DNA of 64,000 nucleotides from Prolixibacteraceae bacterium (GTDB lineage Bacteria > Bacteroidota > Bacteroidia > Bacteroidales > Prolixibacteraceae): the NCBI GenBank assembly GCA_019163175.1, contig JAFLKN010000015.1:186001-250000 (forward strand). Direction: 5' to 3'. Every line of letters starts with the position of its first letter. Positions within the stretch are counted from its first letter, which is position 1. Below the pieces are notes generated by a model. It did no database searches. It was given only the letters and a program-made list of their open reading frames with translations, and was not told the origin of the DNA. Of the stretch, positions 7,324 through 16,970 are shown piece by piece. The position numbers and the translations under genes were made by a program.

Positions 7324-10300
7324 ATGAAGAACAAAGCACTTTTGCTGCTATTCTGCCTCATTGGGTTTTATTTCGTTTCCCCGGCACAAAGCAACAAATT
7401 GACTGCACATTTAAAGCAAGTCAGTTTGGGGCAAGTGTTTGAGCTGATCCAAAAGCAGAGTGAGTTCATCATTTTTTATAAAGACAATCAGGTAGATTTA
7501 TTACAACTGGTTTCTGTTGATGCAGAAAATCAATCAATTGAAAACATCCTTGATCAGTGCCTGAAAGAAACTGATTTGAACTACAAGATTTTTGACCGAC
7601 AGATCATCATTGTTCCCGATAAAGGGAAAAGAAAACTTGACATTGTACTCTCTGCAGATAATCCAGAGCAAAAAATGAAAACAATAAAAGGGAAGGTCAC
7701 CAATGAAAATGGCGACCCTCTCTTTGGCGTTTCAGTATTTGTAAAAGAGATCCAAATTGGTGCAATCACCAATACAGACGGAATTTATAATCTGGAAGTT
7801 CCGGAAAAAGCTTCATTTCTGATCTTCTCTTTTGTTGGAATGAAAACGACAGAAGAAGTTCTGAAAGGTAAAACAGAGATTAATGTTACACTTGTTTCAG
7901 ATAATTTTGATGTTGGCGAGGTAGTAGTATCAGCTTTAGGGCTTAAACGCGAAGAAAAAGCGTTGACTTACGCTACCCAAACCATATCTGCCGAAGATAT
8001 AACCAGCAACCGGGAAGTTACTTTCGTGAATAGCTTGTCGGGCAAGGTTTCAGGAATGGATATCAGTAAGAGTGCTGCAGGTGCCGGAGGTTCAACAAAG
8101 ATTGTTTTGAGGGGAAATAAATCGTTAAGTGCATCGAGTGAACCGTTATTTGTGATTGATGGTATACCAATGGCCAATAACAAAGGAGAGCAACTTGGCT
8201 TATTTGGTGGCTTTGATCAGGGCGATGGACTCTCGCAAATAAATACCGACGATATTGAAAGTATAAGTATCCTGAAAGGTGCGAATGCAGCTGCACTTTA
8301 TGGCAGCCAGGGAGCAAACGGGGTAATAATGATAACGACAAAAAAAGGTGATAAGGGTTCAATAAAAGTAAGTCTCAGCTCTGCGGTTACGTTCGAAACC
8401 ATTCAAGAAACACCTGACCTTCAGTTTGAATATGGAAGTGTTGGAGGCTCAAAAGAAAGTTGGTCGAGCACCAAAGGAAATTATGCCAACGGTTTTGTCG
8501 ATGACTTTTTCCAAACAGGTTCAAATCTGGTGAATACAATCACTTTTAGCGGAGGGAATGACCGGACAACAGTATATTCAGCAATTTCGAATACAACAAT
8601 GAACGGAATTATTCCACAAAACAAATATCAAAAAACAAATCTGTCGTTTAAGCAATCAACCAAATTATTTGACAACAAGGTTACTGTCTCCTCATCGCTC
8701 TTCCTTACCGACGAGAATACACGAAATAAAAATGTTGCCGGGTATTATTACAACTCTCTTACCGGACTATATATGTTTCCACGCGATAGGGATTTTGAAT
8801 CCTACGCAGCAAACTTCCAAATATTTGATGCAAAAAGGAATATGTACCTTCAGAATTGGTTTGTTGCCGATCATTTTCAATCGAACCCATATTGGGTAAT
8901 TCATAATCAGATGAGAGAAGACCTTACCAAGAGATTGATAGGCAGCGCAACTCTTGAGTATGATATTCTCCAAAATCTTAAACTTCAGCTTCGTGGAAAT
9001 TATGATTATGCAATTCGATCGTATGAGCAGCAAAACAAAGCTGGTTCGAATGCAACCAATGTTCATCCCAATGGCTCCTGGAGTTTTCAGAAAACTACTG
9101 ATGAATTGATTTATGCCGACGCCATTTTAACGTACAAAAAAAACTTTGGGAATTTAAGCCTGAATGCAGTTTTCGGAACAAGCTACCAAAAAAATATTTA
9201 TGGCCTTGGCATGGGAGTAAGTACAGGCACCGATGGACTAATTTATCCCAACGAATTTAATTTTCAGAATATCGAAAAAAATGTGATTGTAAACTCTCTT
9301 TACGGGAGTAGCCTGATAAAAGAAGCTGCCTTTGGAAACATTCAGCTTGGCTACAAAGAAAAGCTTTATCTGGATATTTCAGGAAGGAATGACTGGGCTT
9401 CAAGCCTCTATGGAACAGGAAATGATTCCTATTTTTATCCTTCAGTGGGTTTAACCGCCGTAATTAGCGATATACTTAATCTGCCCGAACCAATTAGTTT
9501 TGGCAAAGTCAGAAGTTCGTATTCGTTGGTAGCAAACGAAGTTCCTTTTAACAGCATTCATCCAAACCATACAATTACCGCTACTGGGGTTAATTTCAAT
9601 ACCACCAAACCGTTTACCAATTTAAAACCCGAACTGATCCGCAGCTTTGAAATTGGAACTGACTGGAAATTGTTTCAAGGTTTAATTGGCTTTGACTTTA
9701 CTTATTACAACATCAACAGCCAGGATCAGTTTATATCGCTTCCGGCACCTTCCGGATCGGGTTATACACGCTATTTTGTTAATGCGGGCGAAATAATTAA
9801 TTCAGGAATTGAACTTTCCTTTGTTGCGACACCAGTAAAAAGTGGAAATTTTAATTGGCTATCCAGTGTCAATTTTGCTGAGAACAAGAATACTATTGTT
9901 TCTCTTCATCCCGACCTTAAAAATCCTATCAGTTTGTCAGACACCGAAGGGTACCAGCTGGTTATTAAGGAAGGAGGATCGTTTGGCGATATATATGTGC
10001 ATAAATTTCTGAGAGATGAACAAGGACGAATTAAGCTGGATGCAAAGGGTGGTATCCTCAAAACAGAGAAAAAGGAATACATCGGAAATTCAAATCCACG
10101 TATAAACTTAGGATTTAATAACAAGTTTAGTTACCGAAATCTGACATTCGGGTTTCTGCTGAATAGTAAATTTGGTGGTAAAGTTGTAAGCCAAACCGAA
10201 GCCATGCTCGATGGTTATGGAGTGAGCCAGAGAACAGCTGATGCACGGAACAACGGAAGCGTTAAGATTAATGCCGTTATGCCCGACGGAACACCGGTTA

Positions 10301-10608
10301 AGCAGATGGATGCCAAACAATACTTTACCTCAATTGGCGAGAGAGATGGAATAAAGGAACCGTATACATACAACCGTACAAACATCAGGTTGGCACAGGC
10401 CATGATTTCATATGACTGGACTTTCCAGAACTCGGCTATCAGGCAACTCGATTTGTCGATAGTTGGGCAAAACCTGCTTTTTATCTACAAGGATGCTCCA
10501 TTTGATCCTGAAATAACACTGAATACCAGAATGATTGATCAGGCAATTGATAATTTTAGTCTTCCATCGACCTGCACTTTTGGCATAAATTTTAAAATCT
10601 CTTTCTGA
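7324..10608 (+). CDS. SusC/RagA-type TonB-dependent outer membrane protein with STN domain (SusC-1)
   Basis: A 1094-residue protein. A signal peptide (residues 1-21, ending SPAQ) is followed by an STN signalling domain (about 25-100), a carboxypeptidase-regulatory-like domain (about 120-195, KGKVTNENGDPLFGVSV), a plug domain (about 210-345, including YGSQGANGVIMITTKKG) and a beta-barrel ending in a C-terminal aromatic residue. The STN domain is the hallmark of transporters that signal through FecR and ECF sigma. The next gene is not a SusD but a second FecR. It closely resembles SusC-2 across plug and barrel. It may act mainly as a sensor, or share the single SusD downstream. Confidence 0.93.
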   Translation: MKNKALLLLFCLIGFYFVSPAQSNKLTAHLKQVSLGQVFELIQKQSEFIIFYKDNQVDLLQLVSVDAENQSIENILDQCLKETDLNYKIFDRQIIIVPDKGKRKLDIVLSADNPEQKMKTIKGKVTNENGDPLFGVSVFVKEIQIGAITNTDGIYNLEVPEKASFLIFSFVGMKTTEEVLKGKTEINVTLVSDNFDVGEVVVSALGLKREEKALTYATQTISAEDITSNREVTFVNSLSGKVSGMDISKSAAGAGGSTKIVLRGNKSLSASSEPLFVIDGIPMANNKGEQLGLFGGFDQGDGLSQINTDDIESISILKGANAAALYGSQGANGVIMITTKKGDKGSIKVSLSSAVTFETIQETPDLQFEYGSVGGSKESWSSTKGNYANGFVDDFFQTGSNLVNTITFSGGNDRTTVYSAISNTTMNGIIPQNKYQKTNLSFKQSTKLFDNKVTVSSSLFLTDENTRNKNVAGYYYNSLTGLYMFPRDRDFESYAANFQIFDAKRNMYLQNWFVADHFQSNPYWVIHNQMREDLTKRLIGSATLEYDILQNLKLQLRGNYDYAIRSYEQQNKAGSNATNVHPNGSWSFQKTTDELIYADAILTYKKNFGNLSLNAVFGTSYQKNIYGLGMGVSTGTDGLIYPNEFNFQNIEKNVIVNSLYGSSLIKEAAFGNIQLGYKEKLYLDISGRNDWASSLYGTGNDSYFYPSVGLTAVISDILNLPEPISFGKVRSSYSLVANEVPFNSIHPNHTITATGVNFNTTKPFTNLKPELIRSFEIGTDWKLFQGLIGFDFTYYNINSQDQFISLPAPSGSGYTRYFVNAGEIINSGIELSFVATPVKSGNFNWLSSVNFAENKNTIVSLHPDLKNPISLSDTEGYQLVIKEGGSFGDIYVHKFLRDEQGRIKLDAKGGILKTEKKEYIGNSNPRINLGFNNKFSYRNLTFGFLLNSKFGGKVVSQTEAMLDGYGVSQRTADARNNGSVKINAVMPDGTPVKQMDAKQYFTSIGERDGIKEPYTYNRTNIRLAQAMISYDWTFQNSAIRQLDLSIVGQNLLFIYKDAPFDPEITLNTRMIDQAIDNFSLPSTCTFGINFKISF

Positions 10609-10770
10609 TTTCTGACATTGTTTTAACTGGCAGGGCCAGACTTATCTTGATTGCTAATCTCCAAATAATAAGCAACATACATTTTAATTGTAAATTTTAT
10701 TAAGCTTTTGTAAAAAAAGTTAATTTTTTGTGTCTATGTTTTCCAGAAAAGCTTCTTATGGTAGTTATAC

Positions 10771-10791
10771 ATGCAGAAAACAGATCTGCAT
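10771..10791 (+). promoter_or_regulatory. Small hairpin in the leader of FecR-2
   Basis: A perfect 7-base inverted repeat (ATGCAGA / TCTGCAT) with a 7-base loop, 21 bases before the FecR-2 ATG. It has no T-run. The rest of the 204-base gap after SusC-1 holds only a weak CTGGC-AGG-GCCAG stem at 10627-10639 and AT-rich sequence; no sigma factor or SusD coding is seen there. Confidence 0.3.
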
Positions 10792-10812
10792 TTAACAGGT
10801 TAGGTAAGACGG

Positions 10813-11976
10813 ATGAAGAATAAATATTCAGATAAGAAGGCGGAGGAAATTTTGACTGACGATTTTTTAGCAGAAGAGCTAAACCAGAAAATCCAGTCGA
10901 AAGAACAGATTAATGACGACGAAGCAGCGTTGGCAGTCCATATAGCAAAGATTTCAGGCGAGAAAAACATTTTACTGGAACTAAACCAAAAAGATATACT
11001 TGGCAACAGAGTTACTCATACTATTAATACATACAAGAGACGAAAATTAATTGCACGTTTGAGCTACGCTGCCGTTCTAATTCTGATTGTTGGACTGTCA
11101 GTATTTTTTCAAATCAACAAAGAAACAGATATCCGAACTTTTGCAAAACAGAGCACTTCTGTTCCACTATCAGGAAATACGAGATTAATTCTTTCCGATG
11201 AAAAAGAAGTTCTGATCAGTTCAAATGAATCGAAGATTGAATATGAAGCTGAGGGGAAAGGAATTAAGATTGACGCCTTACATGATGTGAATCAGCTTGT
11301 TGAAAATGATGAAATGGTCATGAATACAGTAGTTGTCCCTTATGGGAAACGTACCCAGATCACCCTTTCTGATAACAGCAGAATCTGGTTAAATTCAGGC
11401 TCAAAACTAATTTACCCAGCTCGTTTTGCAACTGACAAACGTGAGGTTTATTTGGAAGGTGAAGCAATTTTCGAGGTCAGCCACAACCCGGAACATCCGT
11501 TTTTCGTGGTCACTTCTGATTTGGAAGTAAAAGTGCTCGGAACAATTTTTAATGTAAGTAGTTATAAAGACGATCGTACAACCAGCACCATTCTCGAGAG
11601 CGGCTCGGTTGAACTGAATTACAAAGGCAACTCGCTTTTTGGCCGGTCAAAAGAGAAGATGGTTCCCGGAACGCTTGCCCTTTACGATCCAAAGAAGGGT
11701 ACCGTTATACAAACCAAAGTAAACATCGAACAATACATGTCGTGGCGCGATGGCTACTTTGTATTTGAGAAACAACCGCTTGGAGCAATCCTGAAAAAAA
11801 TATCGAGGTATTACAATGTTTCCATACAGATGAATGATCAGGAATTGGCTAAGGAAACATTTTCGGGCCCTCTTGACCTGAAGAATTCACCGGCTCAGGT
11901 TCTGGGAATTATTGCTGAAATAATAAACGTCAAAGTTGAATATATTGACAATCAAATCATAATTACACGAATCTAG
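10813..11976 (+). CDS. FecR family anti-sigma factor (FecR-2), no adjacent sigma gene
   Basis: A 387-residue paralogue of FecR-1 with the same plan: an N-terminal cytoplasmic region (EEILTDDFLAEEL), a single membrane helix (YAAVLILIVGLSVFFQI), a periplasmic FecR domain (YGKRTQITLSDNSRIWLNSG) and a C-terminal DUF4974-like domain (SRYYNVSIQMNDQELAKETFSG). Unlike FecR-1 it is preceded by a transporter gene rather than a sigma gene, and the transporter it precedes (SusC-2) lacks an STN domain. It therefore either shares the sigma factor at 5472, pairs with a distant one, or is left over from duplication of a sigma-fecR-susC-susD unit. Confidence 0.88.
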   Translation: MKNKYSDKKAEEILTDDFLAEELNQKIQSKEQINDDEAALAVHIAKISGEKNILLELNQKDILGNRVTHTINTYKRRKLIARLSYAAVLILIVGLSVFFQINKETDIRTFAKQSTSVPLSGNTRLILSDEKEVLISSNESKIEYEAEGKGIKIDALHDVNQLVENDEMVMNTVVVPYGKRTQITLSDNSRIWLNSGSKLIYPARFATDKREVYLEGEAIFEVSHNPEHPFFVVTSDLEVKVLGTIFNVSSYKDDRTTSTILESGSVELNYKGNSLFGRSKEKMVPGTLALYDPKKGTVIQTKVNIEQYMSWRDGYFVFEKQPLGAILKKISRYYNVSIQMNDQELAKETFSGPLDLKNSPAQVLGIIAEIINVKVEYIDNQIIITRI

Positions 11977-12017
11977 TTAAAAGGAATGCCTATGTAAATC
12001 TTCGAATGAAAGAAAAA

Positions 12018-12047
12018 TGTCGAAAGGTGCAGCAACACCTTCCGACA
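12018..12047 (+). promoter_or_regulatory. Stable hairpin between FecR-2 and SusC-2
   Basis: The stem TGTCGAAAGGTG / CACCTTCCGACA pairs at 11 of 12 positions with a 6-base loop and no T-run after it. It lies 54 bases before the SusC-2 ATG in the 125-base gap. It could be an mRNA processing or translation-control element, or a leaky terminator separating regulator and transporter expression. Confidence 0.4.
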
Positions 12048-12101
12048 CGAGTTAAATAACATTGCGGAAGCAACATTATTAATTACAAATTTTCCAAATT
12101 T

Positions 12102-15100
12102 ATGAAAAAATTCAACAATTGTGAATCTTCTGTCCCTCTCACGGGATATGGGATTTGGGCTTTAAAACTTTTGAAAATCAGTGTTTTGTTGTTGTTTGTT
12201 ACTTTCTTGGGTAACCAGGCTATGGCCGAGGCTAATTCTACCCAGAATTCAGTACAGGCCGAACAGCAGAAAAAATCGGTTAAAGGACGTGTAACTGACG
12301 AAAACGGAGAATCAATTCCAGGAGTATCAGTACTTGTAAAAGGAACCACTGCCGGCACTATTACTGATGCAGATGGTAAGTATACATTGGAAGTTCCGGC
12401 AGAAGGAAAAGTAGTTGCTTTCTCTTTCGTTGGAATGAAATCGCAGGAAGTTGCCATTGATGGCAAAACCGAAATCAATGTTTCAATGGTGAGCGAAACC
12501 ATTGGCGTTGATGAAGTTGTTGTTACTGCTTTGGGTATTCAGCGCGACAAAAAAACACTGACTTATTCCTCACAGCAGGTAACTGGCGACGAAATGCTAA
12601 AAGCAAAGGATATCAACTTCATGAATAGTTTGAGTGGAAAAACCGCCGGACTCGAAATCAAGAAAAGTGTTTCCGGCGCCGGAGGTTCAACTAAAACGGT
12701 ATTGAGAGGTAATAAATCATTGAGCCAGTCAAGCGACCCATTGTACGTTATCGATGGTATTCCGATGGTAAACCGCAAGGGAAACCAATCGGGTATGTGG
12801 GGCGGAACTGACGAAGGCGACGGTCTATCTCAGATCAACCCTGAAGATATCGAAAGCATCAGCATCCTGAAAGGTTCGAATGCTGCTGTACTCTATGGTA
12901 GCCAGGGAGCAAATGGTGTTATCATGATCAACACAAAAAAAGGAAAAGCTGGAAAAACCAGTGTTAGCTTCAGCTCAAGTACTATTTTCGAGAGCATTAT
13001 CGAAACTCCTGAACTGCAATTTAAATATGGCAGCGAAGGTGGTGCAAAAGAAAGCTGGTCTTCAACTCCAGGAAATTATGCAAGCGGCTACGTAAAAGAT
13101 TTCTTTCAAACAGGCTCTAATCTGGTTAATACATTATCAGTTAGCGGTGGAAATGAAAAAACAACTGCATACTTTTCATACGGAAATACTTCCTCATCCG
13201 GAGTTATTCCAAACAACGAGTATCAAAAGAACAATGTTACTTTCCAGCAATCAACAAAATTGTTGAACGACAAACTGAATATCCGTTCAAGCGTCATGTT
13301 GACTTCTGAAAAATCGGAAAACCGTAATACTGCAGGTTACTATCTGAACCCGCTAACCGGTTTATATTTCTTTCCACGCGATAAAGATTTTTCAGCTTAC
13401 AAAGAAAAATACGAAGTGTTTAGTGGTACTCGCAACATGAATCTTCAGAATTGGTTTGTTGCCGATCACCATCAATCGAACCCATACTGGCTCCTTAACA
13501 ATCAGCCTAAAACTGACTTAACTAAACGGGTTATTGCCAGTATTACTGCCGAGTATGAAATTTCTAAAAACCTGAAATTCCAGACTCGCGGAAGCTATGA
13601 TTATGCTGAAAAATCTTACGAACAAAGATTTTATGCCGGTGGTAACGGAACCAACATTTCGGAAAACGGAAGATGGAGTTACAAAAAATTTGACGACGAA
13701 CTTATTTACACTGATGGTATTTTCACCTACCAGAATAAATTTGGTGACTTCAGCCTGAATGGTGTATTGGGTGCCAGTTATCAAAGATCTGTTTACGGAA
13801 ACGGTGTGAGTGTTGACAATGGTACAAACAGCCTGCTCTATCCAAACGTATTCAATTTCCAGAACCTTCCAACAAACGTGCAGGTTAGCTCTATTTACAG
13901 CGGGAAAGTAATCAAGGAGGCTATTTTTGCAAATGCCCAAATTGGTTACAAGGACATGTTATTCCTCGATATTTCAGGCCGTAACGACTGGGCATCAACC
14001 TTGGCTGCTACCGGTAATGATTCGTATTTTTACCCTGCAATTGGTTTATCAGGCATTCTTTCACAAATGTTTGACATGCCCGATTTCGTAAGTTTTGCCA
14101 AAGTAAGAGCATCGCACAGCACTGTGGCCAACGAAGTTCCTTTTAACCGGGTTAATCCATTAAATACAATTAGCGGAAATCTTGGAATTGACTGGACTTC
14201 TCAGAAACCATTTACCAATTTGAAACCTGAAATGCTAAGAAGTTTGGAAATTGGTACCGATTGGAAATTCTTAGATGGCCGGGTTGGACTTGATCTTACT
14301 TATTACAACATCAATAGCCAGGATCAGTTTATTACCTTATCTGCTCCTTCTGGCTCTGGATATACCTTTTACTATATCAACGCCGGAGAGATTGTTAATA
14401 AAGGGATTGAAGTTACTTTGAATGCTGAACCAATAAGATCTGACAAATTTGGATGGAACACATCGGTAAACTTCTCGAAAAACAAAAATGAAATCGTAGA
14501 ATTGGTTCCTGAATTCGCTGATAAGAAAATTGAATATGGTAGTTCCGAAGGCTATACAACCTATGTTATTGCAGGTGGTTCTTTTGGTGATTTGTATGGC
14601 TACAAATTCAAGAGAAATGATAGCGGCCAGATCATGCTTGACGCTACAAGCGGAAGACCATTGAAAACAGCTGAACGCGAATATTTGGGTAATCTTGAGC
14701 CTGATTTTAGTCTTGGTTGGAACAACAGCTTTACTTACAAACAGTTCTCTTTAAATTTCCTGATCAATGCTAAAATTGGAGGAGAATGCTTTAGCCAAAC
14801 ACAGGCGATGCTTGATGGTTATGGAGTAAGCCAAAGAACTGCTGATGCCAGAGACAATGGTGGTGTAGATATTAATGCTATAAAAGGTACAACACCTGTA
14901 ACTAAAATCGATGCTAAATTGTTCTATACAACTGTTGGAGACCGTAATGGTATTTCGGAACAATACGTTTACGACAGAACAAACATTCGTTTAACACAAT
15001 TTGCTCTATCTTATGACCTGGATGTGAAAAAACTTGATTTGCCAATTAAAGCAGCATCAATTTCAGCCGTGGGACAAAACTTATTCTTCCTCTATAAGAA

Positions 15101-15215
15101 AGCTCCATTCGATCCGGAGTTGACAATGAGTACTGACTTGAATTCCCAAAGTTTGGATAACTTCAATGTGCCTTCTACCAGAACATTTGGCTTCAACTTA
15201 AAAATCACATTCTAA
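12102..15215 (+). CDS. SusC/RagA-type TonB-dependent outer membrane transporter (SusC-2)
   Basis: A 1037-residue protein. A basic N-terminus and hydrophobic export segment (about residues 22-43, ending QAMA) lead directly to a carboxypeptidase-regulatory-like domain (about 59-140, KGRVTDENGESIPGVSV), then the plug (about 155-295, LYGSQGANGVIMINTKKG) and the beta-barrel. There is no STN domain, unlike SusC-1. It is immediately followed by the SusD gene, so it forms the classical SusCD pair that imports oligosaccharides across the outer membrane using TonB energy. Long near-identical stretches shared with SusC-1 (for example NLKPE...EIGTDWKF and NINSQDQFI) show a tandem duplication. Confidence 0.95.
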   Translation: MKKFNNCESSVPLTGYGIWALKLLKISVLLLFVTFLGNQAMAEANSTQNSVQAEQQKKSVKGRVTDENGESIPGVSVLVKGTTAGTITDADGKYTLEVPAEGKVVAFSFVGMKSQEVAIDGKTEINVSMVSETIGVDEVVVTALGIQRDKKTLTYSSQQVTGDEMLKAKDINFMNSLSGKTAGLEIKKSVSGAGGSTKTVLRGNKSLSQSSDPLYVIDGIPMVNRKGNQSGMWGGTDEGDGLSQINPEDIESISILKGSNAAVLYGSQGANGVIMINTKKGKAGKTSVSFSSSTIFESIIETPELQFKYGSEGGAKESWSSTPGNYASGYVKDFFQTGSNLVNTLSVSGGNEKTTAYFSYGNTSSSGVIPNNEYQKNNVTFQQSTKLLNDKLNIRSSVMLTSEKSENRNTAGYYLNPLTGLYFFPRDKDFSAYKEKYEVFSGTRNMNLQNWFVADHHQSNPYWLLNNQPKTDLTKRVIASITAEYEISKNLKFQTRGSYDYAEKSYEQRFYAGGNGTNISENGRWSYKKFDDELIYTDGIFTYQNKFGDFSLNGVLGASYQRSVYGNGVSVDNGTNSLLYPNVFNFQNLPTNVQVSSIYSGKVIKEAIFANAQIGYKDMLFLDISGRNDWASTLAATGNDSYFYPAIGLSGILSQMFDMPDFVSFAKVRASHSTVANEVPFNRVNPLNTISGNLGIDWTSQKPFTNLKPEMLRSLEIGTDWKFLDGRVGLDLTYYNINSQDQFITLSAPSGSGYTFYYINAGEIVNKGIEVTLNAEPIRSDKFGWNTSVNFSKNKNEIVELVPEFADKKIEYGSSEGYTTYVIAGGSFGDLYGYKFKRNDSGQIMLDATSGRPLKTAEREYLGNLEPDFSLGWNNSFTYKQFSLNFLINAKIGGECFSQTQAMLDGYGVSQRTADARDNGGVDINAIKGTTPVTKIDAKLFYTTVGDRNGISEQYVYDRTNIRLTQFALSYDLDVKKLDLPIKAASISAVGQNLFFLYKKAPFDPELTMSTDLNSQSLDNFNVPSTRTFGFNLKITF

Positions 15216-15227
15216 TAAATCGATACC

Positions 15228-16805
15228 ATGAAAAAAATCATATTCTTATTAATGGTAGCATTCTTTGCGAATGCATGTACCGATCAATTTGAAGAGGCAA
15301 ATAAAAACCCTTTTGAAATAAGCGACGAATCGCTGCAACAGGATTTCAACCACATCGGAGCTTTCTATCCTTCAATGTTGGGTAATATTTTCGGACATCA
15401 GATTGAAGAAAACCTGGTTGCTGAATCATTTGCAGACTATATGGCTACTCCAACGCCTTTTGTTAGTGGGGTAAATAATACAACCTATTACATCCGTTGG
15501 AATACATACTGGGATCGTATTTATGGTAGCTTAATGGCACCTGCACGAAGAGTAATCCAAAAAGCCGACGAAGGTGGTTATACTGTTTTCTCTTCATGGG
15601 CAAAACTGATCCAGATTCTTGGAGTATCAAGGCTTACCACCTATCACGGGCCTGTAATTTACTCTAACTATGGTTCAACCGAATCGACAATCAAATACGA
15701 TAGTGAAGCCGAACTTTACAACAAATTCTTCACTCAGTTAGACGAAATTCAAGCTGTTTTTGCTGCCAACAAAACTTATGCTGGTATGAAAAAGTTTGAC
15801 GCCAGCTACGGTGGAGATGTTACCAAATGGGCAAAACTCGTTAACTCAATGCGTTTACGTTTGGCTATCCGTATTTCAAAAGTTGCTCCTGCTTTAGCCA
15901 AAACTCAGGGCGAAAAAGCAATCAGCGATCCTGCTGGATTGATCTTAACCAATGGTGATAACTTTACTGTTTCACTTTATGGTGGCAAATTATATTTGTC
16001 AGTTATCTGTTTTGAATGGGGCGATACCAGAATGTCAGCCGGAATGGAATCAATCATGGTTGGTTTAAAAGATAACCGTGTTGCCAAATATTTTCAGCCA
16101 GCTACCGATGCCTCTGTTTATTCAGACCATCCTGAATTCCCTTACAAAGGAATCCGTAACGGAGCTAGTTTAGTTGCAAAAGACGATCACCTTTCGTTCT
16201 CTATGATCAACGAAAGTTTTAAATCGATTACAAAACGCAATTATATCTCTGCATCTGAAGTCTATTTCGACCTTGCAGAAGCCAGTTTACGTGGCTGGGC
16301 AGGCGCCGGAAATGCAAAATCAAACTACGAAAACGGTATTAAATTATCATTTGCTGATTGGGGCGCAGGTGGCGTTGATGCTTATCTTGCTGATGACACC
16401 AGCAAACCTCTTGACTACAATGATCCAAAAGCTGCAGGTTCTGTTAACGACTTTGTATCCCGTTCAACAGTAACTGTGAAATGGAATGATGCTGATTCAA
16501 ATGAATTGAAACTCGAAAAAATCATTACCCAGAAATGGATTGCAGGATTCTTCAATCCAAACGAACCATGGGCTGATTTCCGTAGAACAGGTTATCCAAA
16601 ATTGCCTAATGTGTATAAAAACGATAGTAATGCAGACTGGGGAGTTATTCCTGCAAACGAATGGATCAAAAGGATGCCTTTTGTAAATTCAGAACGTACC
16701 GGGAATACAGCTGGAGTTGCCGATGCTGTTGTTAAAATGGGCACTGGTGCTAAAGACGATATTGCTACCCGTTTATGGTTCGATACTGGAAAAGCTAACT
16801 TCTAA
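15228..16805 (+). CDS. SusD/RagB-like surface glycan-binding lipoprotein
   Basis: A 525-residue lipoprotein with signal MKKIIFLLMVAFFANAC and the lipidated cysteine at C17. The helical SusD fold is suggested by conserved N-terminal blocks and by the WAKLVNSMRLRLAIRIS motif (about residues 204-220), typical of the SusD TPR-like region. SusD proteins cap the SusC channel from outside and bind the target oligosaccharide. It starts about a dozen bases after SusC-2 and ends before a strong terminator, so the transporter block ends here. It is the only SusD in the window although there are two SusC genes. Confidence 0.93.
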   Translation: MKKIIFLLMVAFFANACTDQFEEANKNPFEISDESLQQDFNHIGAFYPSMLGNIFGHQIEENLVAESFADYMATPTPFVSGVNNTTYYIRWNTYWDRIYGSLMAPARRVIQKADEGGYTVFSSWAKLIQILGVSRLTTYHGPVIYSNYGSTESTIKYDSEAELYNKFFTQLDEIQAVFAANKTYAGMKKFDASYGGDVTKWAKLVNSMRLRLAIRISKVAPALAKTQGEKAISDPAGLILTNGDNFTVSLYGGKLYLSVICFEWGDTRMSAGMESIMVGLKDNRVAKYFQPATDASVYSDHPEFPYKGIRNGASLVAKDDHLSFSMINESFKSITKRNYISASEVYFDLAEASLRGWAGAGNAKSNYENGIKLSFADWGAGGVDAYLADDTSKPLDYNDPKAAGSVNDFVSRSTVTVKWNDADSNELKLEKIITQKWIAGFFNPNEPWADFRRTGYPKLPNVYKNDSNADWGVIPANEWIKRMPFVNSERTGNTAGVADAVVKMGTGAKDDIATRLWFDTGKANF

Positions 16806-16834
16806 TTTAAAAGTTTTCACATAACTTAATACCG

Positions 16835-16872
16835 AAAAGGTGGTTCTGTCAATCAAAACAGGCCACCTTTTT
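16835..16872 (+). terminator. Rho-independent terminator after SusD
   Basis: AAAGGTGG...CTGT pairs with ACAG...CCACCTTT across a short loop and is followed by a run of eight T residues (16867-16874 area). It closes the sigma-fecR-susCD block. Confidence 0.85.
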
Positions 16873-16970
16873 TTTGAACATTTTCTATTTCAGACTTGTT
16901 TGTCTTTTATTGACTTAATTAAGGAAAATAGATATTTAGACAATTCAAATTACCTCTAAAATTTACAAGT

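Noticed and set aside
10627-10639. CTGGC-AGG-GCCAG stem after SusC-1 as a terminator.
   Set aside because: Only five base pairs and no T-run; too weak to claim transcription ends there.
13518-13940. A 140-codon minus-strand frame inside SusC-2.
   Set aside because: It is inside the barrel-coding region of a full-length SusC; no independent evidence for coding.
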